A stretch of DNA of 64,000 nt from contig SMSO01000035.1 of assembly GCA_004764695.1 (NCBI GenBank), positions 2,354,001-2,418,000 on the forward strand. The letters are read 5' to 3'. How positions within the stretch are numbered: the first letter of the stretch is position 1; every line of letters starts with the position of its first letter. This document shows, one piece after another, positions 41,222-52,051 of the stretch. Both the position numbers and the translations under genes were made by a program. The notes under the pieces are model-generated. The model did no database searches. It had not been told where the DNA came from and worked only from the letters and a program-made list of their open reading frames with translations. The stretch is from Schizochytrium sp. TIO01 (lineage: Eukaryota; Sar; Bigyra; Thraustochytrida; Thraustochytriidae).

Positions 41222-43087
41222 ATGTGGACTACAGGTGTTGTCATTGTGCTGTGCTTGGCAATTGGAATCAGTCTTGTGAGTTTAGTGAAAGAACAAGACT
41301 TAAGGCATGACGGAACCTTTGACATTGAACTGTTTGACACATCCTATGACCTTGTCACCGTTGACGCACCGGTTCTCTCGGGTTGGCCATTGGAAATCTT
41401 TGCCAAAATTGCAACTCGGTCCCCCCTGAGTCCACTGATCATGAGGTTTCTCATCAATGATCACAAACTTCATCTTGTGAGAGATTTTGCTGCACAGATA
41501 CCGGAGATGCCACCATTGTATTATCCCATGAAGCGTCTCACAAGTGAGGCCAAAGCTCAGTTGGAGGCCGAGTTGTCCTCTGAGCTTGAAAGGAACGCCC
41601 TCCAGGCAGGACTGGGCCCAACGTCTGAAGCAAGCGCTGCTGGTTACTTTACAATCCAAGATTACTTTGAAGCTTATTCAGGAAAACGCATGACCCCTAC
41701 AGATGCCATGGAGGCGGTGATTCGCGGTGCCGAACGCCTCGATGAAAAGCTGCGCATTTTCTCTTCTTTTCACAAAGAGGACGTGCTGGACCAGGCACGT
41801 GAATCGGAGGCGCGTTGGAAAGCTGGCAAGCCGCTCAGTGTCATGGATGGTGTTCCTGTAGTTATCAAGGATATGATTAATGTTAAAGGACACAATATTT
41901 ACAACGGAGGTAGCGTACCTGTAATGGCCGAAGTTGATGATGAGATTGTAAGACGCCTGCGGGCACACGGAGCGATTATTTTTGGCGTAACGGTCATGAC
42001 GGAAGGTGGTGTTACTCCTCTCGGCTACAATGCCCATTTTGATGGACCATTCAACCCTTATAATATGACGTACTACTCTGGGGGTAGCTCAAGTGGGAAT
42101 GCAGTCGCAGTTGCAGCGGGACTAGTTCCTGTTTCCATTGGGTTTGACGGAGGTGGTAGTATTCGTCTGCCGTCAGCCATGTCGGGGATCTTTGGGTTGG
42201 CAACAGGGTTTGCGCGCATCCCCTTTGATCTTGCACTTGGCTGCACAATGATTAAGGCTGGTCCCATGGCGGCTTCTGCCGCTGATGCCGCAATCACATA
42301 TGCTGCCATCGCAGATCAGCCTTCCCCAGATCACTTTTATGCCCAAATCTACGACGGTGGAGACCAAAGTATGCCTTCTCCAACGTTGGCAAAGGTAACC
42401 CAAATAGACGATCTCAAGGATGTGAGAATTGGGGTTTACTGGGAGTGGTTTGAAGATGCAGACGATGAAGTTGTACGCAAATGTAAAGATGCTTTAGGTA
42501 AACTTGTGGAACTTGGCGCCACGGTGGTCAATATTACCATCCCGCACCTCCGTATCATGAGTATGGCCCATTCAACAAAGATCTCCTCCGAATTTGCTCT
42601 ATTTTGGGATATGCCTTCTGTCAACAAAAATCACAAGCTCGAAGCTAACACTGCAATCACTGTTGCGCTTGGTAAGGCCTTCACCGCAACTGAAATTCTA
42701 GCTGGCCAGGTTGTGCGAAATTGGGCCATGCATGAGGTGGAACAGCTTTATGCTGAAAATGACCTCGATGTAATCATGTCACCAACCATGGGTAACAGGG
42801 TTCCAGAAATCCCTAAAACTGCCATGGGCACTGGTGAAAACAACACCCCTCTCGTCTTGCAGGTTATGAAATACATATTCCTTGCTAACCTTCTTGGTTT
42901 ACCTGGTATGGCAACCCCTGTTGGATATGACACCAAAGGACTCCCGATCAGTGCGCATGTTATGGCACCGCACTGGCGTGAGCACCAAGTCCTTAGACTG
43001 TCCATGGCACTTGAGAAATATTTTCTTCATCGCAAATCACCTGCCCAAGATCTCTTCTTCAACCTACGGGACGAACTAAATAATTAG
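41222..43087 (+). CDS. Amidase-signature hydrolase with N-terminal membrane anchor
   Basis: 621 residues from the ATG at 41222 (an upstream TTG is not used). A hydrophobic segment at about 5-20 (TGVVIVLCLAIGISLVSL) is a signal anchor or signal peptide. The amidase-signature core follows: catalytic Lys216 in PVVIKDMINVKG, the Gly/Ser-rich GGSSSGNAVAVAAG with the cis-Ser at 290-291, and nucleophile Ser313 in FDGGGSIRLPS. The complete Ser-cisSer-Lys triad suggests an active enzyme. Membrane anchoring and this motif set resemble fatty-acid amide hydrolases, but the substrate cannot be read from sequence; glutamyl-amidotransferase and other amidases share the core. No introns. The neighbouring gene is a lipase in convergent orientation. 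Confidence 0.92.
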   Translation: MWTTGVVIVLCLAIGISLVSLVKEQDLRHDGTFDIELFDTSYDLVTVDAPVLSGWPLEIFAKIATRSPLSPLIMRFLINDHKLHLVRDFAAQIPEMPPLYYPMKRLTSEAKAQLEAELSSELERNALQAGLGPTSEASAAGYFTIQDYFEAYSGKRMTPTDAMEAVIRGAERLDEKLRIFSSFHKEDVLDQARESEARWKAGKPLSVMDGVPVVIKDMINVKGHNIYNGGSVPVMAEVDDEIVRRLRAHGAIIFGVTVMTEGGVTPLGYNAHFDGPFNPYNMTYYSGGSSSGNAVAVAAGLVPVSIGFDGGGSIRLPSAMSGIFGLATGFARIPFDLALGCTMIKAGPMAASAADAAITYAAIADQPSPDHFYAQIYDGGDQSMPSPTLAKVTQIDDLKDVRIGVYWEWFEDADDEVVRKCKDALGKLVELGATVVNITIPHLRIMSMAHSTKISSEFALFWDMPSVNKNHKLEANTAITVALGKAFTATEILAGQVVRNWAMHEVEQLYAENDLDVIMSPTMGNRVPEIPKTAMGTGENNTPLVLQVMKYIFLANLLGLPGMATPVGYDTKGLPISAHVMAPHWREHQVLRLSMALEKYFLHRKSPAQDLFFNLRDELNN

Positions 43088-43477
43088 AATCCCATTTATT
43101 GGTTTCGAACTGAATAATCTCGAGCTGATTGCCCTGATATTGTTGTTGCTGATGCGTACTCGTTCACTTCGGGGACACTTTCACGTGAAAACATATGCTT
43201 CCTGTTTGAAATTATGAAATGATCTAAACCTTGCAACACAGCATGTGTCAAGAGTATTAACATCATTCTTCTTCGTCTGAACAACGATAGTTGAGAAATC
43301 AAATTGCACATTTCATTTAGTTTAATTGAAAAGATAAATCGAAGTCGAGACAAAGGAATCGAAGAATTGAATCTCTTAGAAACACGTATGAAGAATTGCA
43401 AAGCTTGTCGAATTCAGATTGGTCATTCTTGGTATCGCAACGTTTGAATATGAAAAACTTTTTTTAAGGGACTGTAT
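43088..43477. other. Intergenic region between convergent genes
   Basis: 390 bases of AT-rich 3' flank of the amidase and the lipase; nothing recognised. Confidence 0.6.
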
Positions 43478-46187
43478 TTAATGACCAAAGCCATCCGAAA
43501 GTTCTGATCCTTCCTCTTCGTCTTGCTCCTCATCACCTTCTGCGATGTCATCCTCGTCTCCTAGACTGCTCGCATCATCCTGGAACCTTTGCGCAAGATT
43601 CTCGAACTGATTTACAGACTGAATTCGCCCAAGCAATTTGCTCTCCAGCTGCAAGTTCGTAGGAGATCGCATCATACTTCCGGGTTGATTCGCAGAGTTG
43701 TTATTGCTTGTCGCCTTGGTATCCAAACTCTGCGGGGGGCTCTGCGCACTTGTAAAAGCGCCGCCTGGGGCTTCGTCAAGATCTTGCTCAAAGCTATTCT
43801 GTCGGAAGACAGAGTATGAAGAAACCCGACTCATCGGAATGCCGTTGGCATCACGAACATTGGGTCCGCCTCGGGCGGATCCTGCAGACGTTGAGAAATT
43901 TTCGTGATTGTCCGAAATCAAACGGTGTGGTCCAGGTGGGTCGATTGCCACAGAACGAATGAAGCTCTCGGTACGAGGCACCTGACCACCACGCATGTTA
44001 TTGCAGCGACGCTCCTGCATCTTGCGTTCTAAACGAGCGATCTGCGCCTGCATAGCATGTACACAGTCATCAAGCATGAACTCAACCATGCAACGACGGC
44101 GAATGCTTTGCAACTTCGGCCAGGTGATGCGCTCACCATCTTTGATTGCCTGGGCGTACTCCTCTTCTGTTGGATTTTGTAGAAGGGTAAAGAAGTCGCG
44201 CGTCCGAACGCGAGGGAAAATCGTGACATCACCAGAGTATTTTTGAGTCAAGACGGGAATCAAACCCCGCAATGGCTTAAAGATGGTGCTTTTGAGACCA
44301 AGACTTGCAGCATGTTTGAGGTAACTCCGACTTTGGTCTCGTGCAAACTGAGTAAGGCGGCCCATGCTTGCAAGGAATCGGCGATCTAAAGAAGAAAGCT
44401 CCTCAAGATCATTGTGATCATGCGGTGCAAGAATGGCTCCATGCGGATTTACTTGGGAGCAAATCGAATGATTCATATTAAAAAGTTCAGAGAGACGTTC
44501 CATGGGAAGGTCGCTTTCTAGAGATCCATCGATCCAGCGCAAACCAGCAGGGTTGTACGGTTCCAGGGTTCCCTTCCAAGGTTTTCACCATGAGAGTCAC
44601 AGGTGCGAAAACACCAGGAATGCAACAGCTTGCGCACGATGCAGACCATAGGGTTACGTAAGGAGCTGTCAAGTAGTTAAGAAGGTTAGGCACTTCACGA
44701 TCACCACCGTGCGGGGTGACGGTAATATTTACAATACGCCCGGTGCGGTCAAATGCCTCTTGAAAAGTCATATCCCCCACAATATTGCGGATTGCAGTCT
44801 TCAAAACATCAATATCCAAAAGAGTCTTGGAGTCAATCCATCGGGGCAGCAATTTGCGGAGAATCATAATGTACGACGGAAAAGGCGGGGGAAGAAGCAT
44901 CAGGAGTGTACCAAGAAGCCCATTACCGCCATTCTCTTCGTTTGTAAAAGCTGCCAGCAGCGAGTTTTTGATATAATCAGGGGGCTCTTCGCCTTTAAGC
45001 ATGGCTTGCAAACCCACATCAATCGAATCTGAACGACCGAAGAAACGGAGGTTCATTTGCTCCGGGTCAAAGAGCTGAGCGCGAATTTCATCATCATTCT
45101 TACACGCGAGTACCGCAGCAATGATAGAGCCTGCCGAACTTCCTGAAATTACCCGAGGAAGTAAGCGATGCTCCAAGAGAGTCTTCACAACACCAACATG
45201 ATAGAGTCCCATCCTTGCACCACCAGATAGCAAGAGGGCTGACCTCCCAAAAGAGTGCCGAGTTTCAACAAAAAAGTCGAGGCGGTTCCGAGCCCTGGCA
45301 AGTTTTTCTTCAATGCTCATGGGCTGCTCAGAGAATGGAGATTGTGCACGAATATGAGAGCTGAGCTCTTCGCCATTATCGTCCATTTCAATCTCGGGCG
45401 TCTCTACAGGATCAGCGGCACCATCGTCATCAACATGCGGCCTCTCGTTCGAGTCATCATCAAGCACAAGATCTTCAAGAGCATCAGGAATTTGGCCGGT
45501 TGCAATTAGACCAAATGCACAGCAGACGATGGAGACATACCGCTGCATTGCCTGGCGCACAAGAGGATGAAATTGGTCGTGACCAAAGTGCTTTCGAAGC
45601 AAGTCGCTCCGTAGCTCGAACTGTAATCTGCGAACATCATTCCTGCGAATGAAAGTGCGGTATCGCTCCACTTTACCCGTGAGCTGAGCCACAATCTTTT
45701 TCTGTGTATCATCAAGAGGTTCATGGGCAGACCCGAGGATGATAAGAAACTCTTTTTCTGCAGCTCGATATTCGCAGTACGATTGTGCCTCAGACATTTT
45801 CTTGCGAAAATGTGCGAGATCGCGGCCATATTTTGTAAGCGTGAGCACCTTCGCGCGAAACTTTTTGTAGAAATATCCACCACCCTGGTATAAAGATTGA
45901 AATAAAATAGCAACGGCTACGCTGCGGAACATAATTTCGGGGTAGAAGACGATTTTGAGCAGACGGACAATGTAGATAGCCACTCGGATTGTGAGATCCA
46001 CGAGCAATGGACGACCCAAATTCCGCGCAGGAAGTTTGAAATCATCGACAGTGAGACCGCAGAAAAACAGCGTCGTTTTCATATGCAAACGTGCCAGTGA
46101 CGAGAGAGCGGATGCGAGGTTTGCCACAAGCCGGACCGGCGCTAGGACCGGGGTCGTCGAGATCCGCGCCTGATCGTAGTGTCCCAT
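43478..46187 (-). CDS. Patatin-like triacylglycerol lipase (SDP1/Tgl3-5 type), one-base frame break
   Basis: From ATG 46187 the first frame runs to 44487: hydrophobic region at about 40-105, a helical DUF3336-like region (RRLQFELRSDLLRKH), then the patatin core with oxyanion loop LLLSGGARMG and nucleophile elbow GSSAG (Ser351). At about 44567-44574 homology passes to the next frame: NPAGLRWIDGSLESDLPM, carrying the catalytic Asp (DGS), continuing to the stop at 43478. One extra C on the coding strand (G run 44567-44569 on the plus strand) explains the shift; no splice signals are present. The joined length would be about 902 residues, like plant SDP1 (about 825). SDP1-type enzymes hydrolyse storage triacylglycerol at lipid droplets. 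The C-terminus is disordered. Either a sequence error or an inactivated gene. Confidence 0.88.
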
Positions 46188-46326
46188 GGTGTCCAACGTC
46201 AATTTCCCCGCAACTCTGCAGAAGAACTCCACGAGTTAGCCAAGAAAAAGGGTCAGACCCGAGCGAGAACGACCCAGCCTCCGGCCTCACAAAGCCGAGT
46301 GTCGCACCAAGGGGTAGGCGTCCTGC

Positions 46327-46353
46327 TGGCGGCGGCGGCGGCGGCAGCGGCGG
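46327..46353. repeat. (GGC)n trinucleotide run
   Basis: GGCGGCGG run with one AGC interruption, just upstream of the lipase gene. Confidence 0.85.
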
Positions 46354-47161
46354 TGATCCCTTTTTGCTCGTCTGCCAGCCGGAGCAATTCCGCAGAAAGT
46401 AGCACTAAGCTGGTTCTACCTGCTGCTACAACTCCTCAAAAAGAAAAGAAAAGAAAAGAAAAGTAAAAAGAAAAAGAAAAAGAGAAAGTATAGTTTGCAT
46501 TCACTTTTTAGTTTCTATGATTGATTGTTTGATTGATCTATTAATGCATTGATCTATTGATGTATTGATGTACTGATTACTCCGAATATTGATTTCTTAT
46601 CAATCTCATCTTCACATCGGTACCTTGATTGATGACACTTCTGCTCGACCATTTCACCAATCGAGGTCTAATGACCCTCTGCACGTCGAGCACGAACAGA
46701 TAAGTTTCGAGAAACCGAAGCAGCGGCCACAGCAGCTTCTTCCTCGCCTGCAGGGCCTCGTTTCCAGGCTCATTCATGCTGAGTCACGAAGAGCAACAGA
46801 CCGACAGATGCGTGCATAGATAGGCACGCCGTACCGAACTGTAAAAGACAGACACACAAACAGACAAACAAGGATCGATAGTTAACGCAGATAGATAGTC
46901 GCATCGCATTCCTCTTTCAGAGTTCTTCGGCTCTCGAGACACCACAGGGAGGGAGGGGGAGGGTTCAACCTCCTCAAGCTCGACCGCAACTTCAGCTGCA
47001 AATCGCGTCACCGCCCGTTTTCCACACAGCAGGGGAGACCTCGACCCCCCGCTCCCGAAGACGAGCTTTCTTCGACATCCACCTTCAGCAGAGCGAATCA
47101 GCCACGCTCTGAAGGCCTCATCTTCGCACGAACAGACGGATTCTGGTGACGATGAATTTGT

Positions 47162-47238
47162 CAAATGTCAAATGTTAAATGTTAAATGTTAAATGTTAAA
47201 TGTTAAATGTTAAATGTTGTAATGTTAAATGTTGTAAT
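47162..47238. repeat. ATGTTAA heptanucleotide tandem array
   Basis: About nine copies of a 7-base unit, the first two reading ATGTCAA and the last interrupted by TGTAATG. Confidence 0.93.
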
Positions 47239-47260
47239 GCAATGTAATGCACTGCTGGAA

Positions 47261-47300
47261 GTAGTAGTAGTAGTAGTAGTATCTATAGTAGTAGTAGTAC
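47261..47300. repeat. (TAG)n microsatellite
   Basis: Two TAG runs separated by ATCTA; a third, imperfect run lies at about 47370-47420. Confidence 0.9.
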
Positions 47301-48996
47301 TTAGTGCATGGCTAGCTGGAACTCAAGCCTCAGCTTATTTCCTTTGAAGTAAAAAGAAAGAAGAGCTCATAGTAGTATTAATAATAGTAGTATTAGTAAT
47401 AGTAGTAGTAGTAAGAGTAGTTTAGTTACTAGTAACTAGTAGGTAAGGGCTAAGGTGTGCGCTACTTGCTAATAAAGATGGGGACCGCAGTAGTTTTGTA
47501 TTGCAACCAGGCTACTTGAAGAAGATCGTTATCAACAGCGTGTAAGTTGAGTTGTTTTCCTGCCGATAAATTCTTCAGCGAGTAGATCGGATGATTCGAA
47601 TCGATTCGACTAGACTCGACTCGGCTCGGCTCGGCTCGCTTTACGTCAGGCTGCTTTGGTTTGGTTCTGAATCGGTTTGCTTTTATTTGGTTGGTTTGCT
47701 TTGCTGTCATAGGTTGGTCTAATGGGGAACTCACTGAGCTTAAAACTTTACCAAAACCTGTAGATTGGATGACGATGAAATTCTTGGAGAAGAATGATTT
47801 GCTGTCTTCTAGGAGGTATCCATTCTAAATACTTGCTCGCGACATGGGATAACTTGGGGTGGCGGAGGCCTCAGGCTTCTTGGAGATGGTGCTGGGTAAC
47901 TAGCTAGCTAAACAGCAACCTGATCAGGGGCAAATAATTTAGTGATCGTAACGAAGAAAAATACGTTGTTGTTACATTTTTTGTTGCAAAGGCACCTGGC
48001 TGACGAGGCTGTTGTGGCCCTACATATTCAAGTGTAGCTCAGGATAAGGAATCAGGAGGCGTCATTTTACTGCCTGGAACGTGGCTTGCGTTTGATGGAT
48101 ATGTTTTCTACGGCAAACCCCAAAATACACGCTGGTTTGTGGACAGCTTTGAGCACGCCGGGGGGGAGCACGCATTTTATTTTATTTTATATTATTTTAT
48201 TTTCCTCTCTTTTAGTTGTTTCTGTCACGGTCTTTGATTTTGATTTTGATTGCAACAATCATGGGTAGGTACTAATGAACAGTGATTTTTTTTCCGTTGA
48301 AGTTGGCAGAGACAGTCGGAGCAGAGACCCAGGCACTTGCAGAGTCGCGGTCAAGCAGATGAAGCTGTTCTCAGCAGTCAGCGTTATTTGCGAGGCGTTG
48401 CTGTTCTGCTGGTTAGGGGAGGTTAGAAAGCTCAATAAAAATCATAAGAATGGAAAAGTATTAAAAGTTTTTGTTTTGTTTTAAGTGTGGCGCGAAGGGG
48501 CGCCGTATACATGAGAGTCGTTGGAGTAAACAGTGACAGGTTCCACACTGTAGGTACTAAGAGATTCTTCGATTGATTTTGTTGTGGACTTTCAGCTTAT
48601 AAATGCCAATTTTGATTTGTTCTTGGTGTGGAGGGCAAGAAGGAGATAATGTTAGAATTCTTTTCTTAATGATTTCTGTACACTCCATAAGGGTTTATAG
48701 AGGATCATGGGAAGGCCAATACGTAGGCTACGAATTCGATAGCGAAATACTTTACCTTCTTTAGTGTGATGTGCAATAAGAACCCTGCACAATCTTTGAA
48801 GTAAACCTTACTATGAGGAACGCGTGACCACAATGCACACCTTACAAATACATTGATGATTCTTCTACTTTCAAACGTCTGTAGACCTTTATCCTTTTCC
48901 AGAGGGCAACAGAATTGATGCTCTGGAAGCTGAATGGTTCTGCAAGAGGCAAGCACATGAATGGCCTAGCATCGCCAAGGAACCCTACGCACATTG

Positions 48997-50970
48997 ATGA
49001 AGACATCATCATGGAAGGTAAACCCCTTAGACGCGAGTGCGCAAGTGGCAGAAGCATCCATAGTGGCATCATCAGCTGTACCGAATGCACTAACAGATAC
49101 AGACACAAAGAATCATCCTCAAGTCATAGACAATCATTTAAACCTTTCTTCATATGAGTCCTCAGAAGAAACAAGTCATCAGCCGGAGTCAGATTATATA
49201 CACGAAGCTAATTCAAACTCATCTATTGGTTCAGCTGAGTCGGAGACAAACCGTGTACACTTAACTCCAATTTGCGTTGTTCTTCCTGCTGAAATCCCGT
49301 ATATATACGACTTTAGAGAAAGTCTCGTAAGTGTCCTTTTCGGAGACGAAGTCGGTAGAAGGGTCTGGCACCTTTACCGTCGGAAATCATTCCTATTGTT
49401 GTTGCTAGTTTTCTACGGAAGTGTTGGACCTCTTGCATTTCTTGACTTTAAATTTCGAATTGGCCTTTCTTTTGCAATGATCCCTACTTTGATTCTACAA
49501 GTTTTTAGCTGGGCACTTTTAAACGTCAATGTTCTATTCAGAATCATCAGGCAATTTGAGGTTAGATTTGCCTTCTTCAATATTGTTTTAGCAAGTTTAA
49601 TGCTAGGACTCATGTTCAAGGATGTATACTTGAAAATTGTAGCGGTGAATACTGGACTTTTTTCTGGGAATGCCCTTCTTATTGATGCTTGGCCTACACC
49701 TTTACGTCGAAAATCTACGCTAGTATTTAGCCCCTTCTATATGGTTTACACGCATGCTCTCCTTGTTGGTGTAATGACTGGCTTCGTAGATCAAAATTTT
49801 ATCACAACTAAGATATGGGGATACGAAGTGGATCTGGTTGCGCGTTTCGTAGGCTTCTATTCTTATGCAATTGTTCTCATGTATAAAAGCTTGTGGATAA
49901 CGAGATTTCATCACAAAGACAGGTTATACACCTATCGTTTTCCAATGCAATCGGCGTCTACCACTCGCCAAGGTCTGAAGAACTTGGCTGGCATTTTTCA
50001 TCTGTTGCAAAGGCGCGATTCATTAAGTAGAAAAATTAATGCTTCCCGTACGCGAAGATTTTCGGAAGTTGCCAAAGCGCATGGTGATTTATTGCCCAAC
50101 TCAAGTGTTCACGAAGACTTGATGTCGGGACAGAGAGCACTCTTAGCAGTAGCAAAAATGAGTGTACGAAATCTTTTCATTGAAAGCCAGTCTTCACGAA
50201 AAAAAAAGGTACGCATATTCGTTCCAGAGTTCATCCCTTTTGAATTTCCTCAAAACAACTCAGTTGGAAATTATCTCTTTGGTCAAAGGTACACCGCGGT
50301 TTGCCTGAGGATTTGTTCCAGCAATCTGGGCAAAATAGTAAGTCTAATTAGCTATTTTGCTGGTGCAGTTATGTATTTATTATGTCTCAATTCAAAATAC
50401 GCCTCATTAGGATATATTGCGATCCTACTCTTAGTGCCGGTGATTGTAATTTGGATTTCGACCATACAAATTCAAATAGCAAAGCGGCTTCTACACACGT
50501 GGTCATTTCTTTTCCAGTGTTTTCTTTACCTGTACGGAAGTTTTTTTCTGGCTCTTATTATTGATCAAACACCGCAAAGACTGTTTATAATGTTTTTCGC
50601 AGTTGTCCAATGCTGTGTAAATCTAATTGATGCGCTGCCAGTTGGTATCATTGTTGGGAAAAAAAGAATCTTTTTTATACTACCAGCTCTAACAGGCACA
50701 GTTTTTGTCACCTTTGGTGTTGCTATTCAAAGGTTTTTAACCGTGCAAGATGCATCGATACGTATAATTAAGCTGGAAATGACATTTTCATCTGTGGTCA
50801 TTGGTGTTACCTTTGTTTCAATGTGCTATACCTACAGGAGTGCACTGAATATTTTGTTCAACGAAAACATTTTTATTCATCTCTCTGCATATGCAAGAGC
50901 GCTTAAAGTAACTTCAGAAGCCGCAGAAGGAGTACGTCTAGTTTTTCGAGACACAATTAGTAAGCTATAA
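48997..50970 (+). CDS. Multi-pass membrane protein, tandem paralog 1 with internal duplication
   Basis: 657 residues from ATG 48997. The first 90 residues are hydrophilic, rich in S, E, T and N. Then two homologous halves of about 250-300 residues: half A (about 92-330) and half B (about 407-645). Each begins with a strand-like segment (VVLPAEIPYIY; IFVPEFIPFEF), then LFG plus an Arg-rich stretch, several hydrophobic helices, and a signature LIDAWPTPLRR (A) or LIDALPVGII (B), followed by two more helices and a charged end. About six to seven membrane segments per half are visible. A hydrophilic linker at about 335-405 separates the halves. Not a known transporter or channel family. The start could be preceded by an exon, as GAAGGTAAAC at 49012-49021 resembles a donor. 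Confidence 0.72.
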   Translation: MKTSSWKVNPLDASAQVAEASIVASSAVPNALTDTDTKNHPQVIDNHLNLSSYESSEETSHQPESDYIHEANSNSSIGSAESETNRVHLTPICVVLPAEIPYIYDFRESLVSVLFGDEVGRRVWHLYRRKSFLLLLLVFYGSVGPLAFLDFKFRIGLSFAMIPTLILQVFSWALLNVNVLFRIIRQFEVRFAFFNIVLASLMLGLMFKDVYLKIVAVNTGLFSGNALLIDAWPTPLRRKSTLVFSPFYMVYTHALLVGVMTGFVDQNFITTKIWGYEVDLVARFVGFYSYAIVLMYKSLWITRFHHKDRLYTYRFPMQSASTTRQGLKNLAGIFHLLQRRDSLSRKINASRTRRFSEVAKAHGDLLPNSSVHEDLMSGQRALLAVAKMSVRNLFIESQSSRKKKVRIFVPEFIPFEFPQNNSVGNYLFGQRYTAVCLRICSSNLGKIVSLISYFAGAVMYLLCLNSKYASLGYIAILLLVPVIVIWISTIQIQIAKRLLHTWSFLFQCFLYLYGSFFLALIIDQTPQRLFIMFFAVVQCCVNLIDALPVGIIVGKKRIFFILPALTGTVFVTFGVAIQRFLTVQDASIRIIKLEMTFSSVVIGVTFVSMCYTYRSALNILFNENIFIHLSAYARALKVTSEAAEGVRLVFRDTISKL

Positions 50971-52051
50971 CCAGGTGTCATCTACATTTTTGTCTTTTCA
51001 TATTTTCTCCTAACTTAATTCTTGGGTCTATCTGCCAAGAGTCTCTGAGTCTCTTTGTCTTTATAAGTTTTCAGTAGCGACATAATACCTAAACAATATA
51101 TTTCTCAGTAGTATAGGCCTTCTGTCTGGTTGCCATTCTCGTTTTCAATATCCACTTCGTGAAATTCTTGAGAGGAATGGCCATCCCTTATCTTCCTTTT
51201 CTCACAATATTGACTTTATTCAATCTGAGGCAAACCTGTCGTGGTAGGTTAAAAGCTCCAGGGCCATTCCTGAGCCATCTTCCTATACTTTTGTGTTTTG
51301 GAACAATTGTTGTAGGAGAGCGATTCATGAAAATACATCACCCGATCTACTATCATGGAATCGAATGCCCTAATTAATCTTGAACCCGCGATCCAGCATC
51401 CTGAAGTTGGCGAATGGTATACAAAAGGCCACATTTAAAATGCTTAACAAGTGATGCTCGCACTTCCAACGGACATATTATTTTTGACTTTATGGAAGTG
51501 CAGCGAACAAGACTACTTACTACCTAGTAGTACTAATGAGGGGACTCAAAAAAAAAGAGCTGTAGAACGAATATCAGGCCGTCGCTTAGAAATCGTATGG
51601 TACGAGCTTTGAGAATCTCCGAAGTATTTTCGAAGTCTTCTATTGCATTTACAGAGTCATACTGAGAGGAAAATAAAATAAAATGGGCATTGGCATTGGC
51701 ATATGATACGTACCTGGTGCTATCCTTTTTCACTTGGCTTCGTGCAAGTATAAAATAAATAAACAAATAAAGATCTATTAGGTAAGTAAGCAACTCACCT
51801 CTTGCTAACATTATAAGATAGTTGGCCTACGCTGAAATGCACACACCAGAATATTTTTTTTAACGATATGTATCACTATATGAAGAGTATCGTATTGCAA
51901 ATCTAGTGAGCAAAAGTGTTTGGGAACTTACAGGACTACTTCGTTTCCATTGTTTTAAGAGCATTGGCTTCAAAATCCCTCCAATTGTCTTCACTATAAA
52001 TGAATAAATGTAAAACCTATACGCAATCACGCTGAAGTGCTTGGTTGCAGA
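50971..52051. other. Intergenic region between tandem paralogs
   Basis: 1.1 kb, AT-rich. Frames at 51159-51377 (+) and 51533-51811 (-) are not supported by homology or composition. Confidence 0.5.

Larger units (their letters stand above)
46188..48996. other. 2.8 kb intergenic, simple-sequence rich
   Basis: Contains a GGC run, the ATGTTAA heptamer array, TAG triplets and CGACT/CGGCT stretches. Frames such as 46784-47164 (-) and 47462-47734 (-) lack family resemblance. No RNA gene recognised. Confidence 0.55.

Noticed and set aside
47162-47238. Telomere-type repeat
   Set aside because: The unit lacks the G-rich strand of telomeric repeats and is internal.
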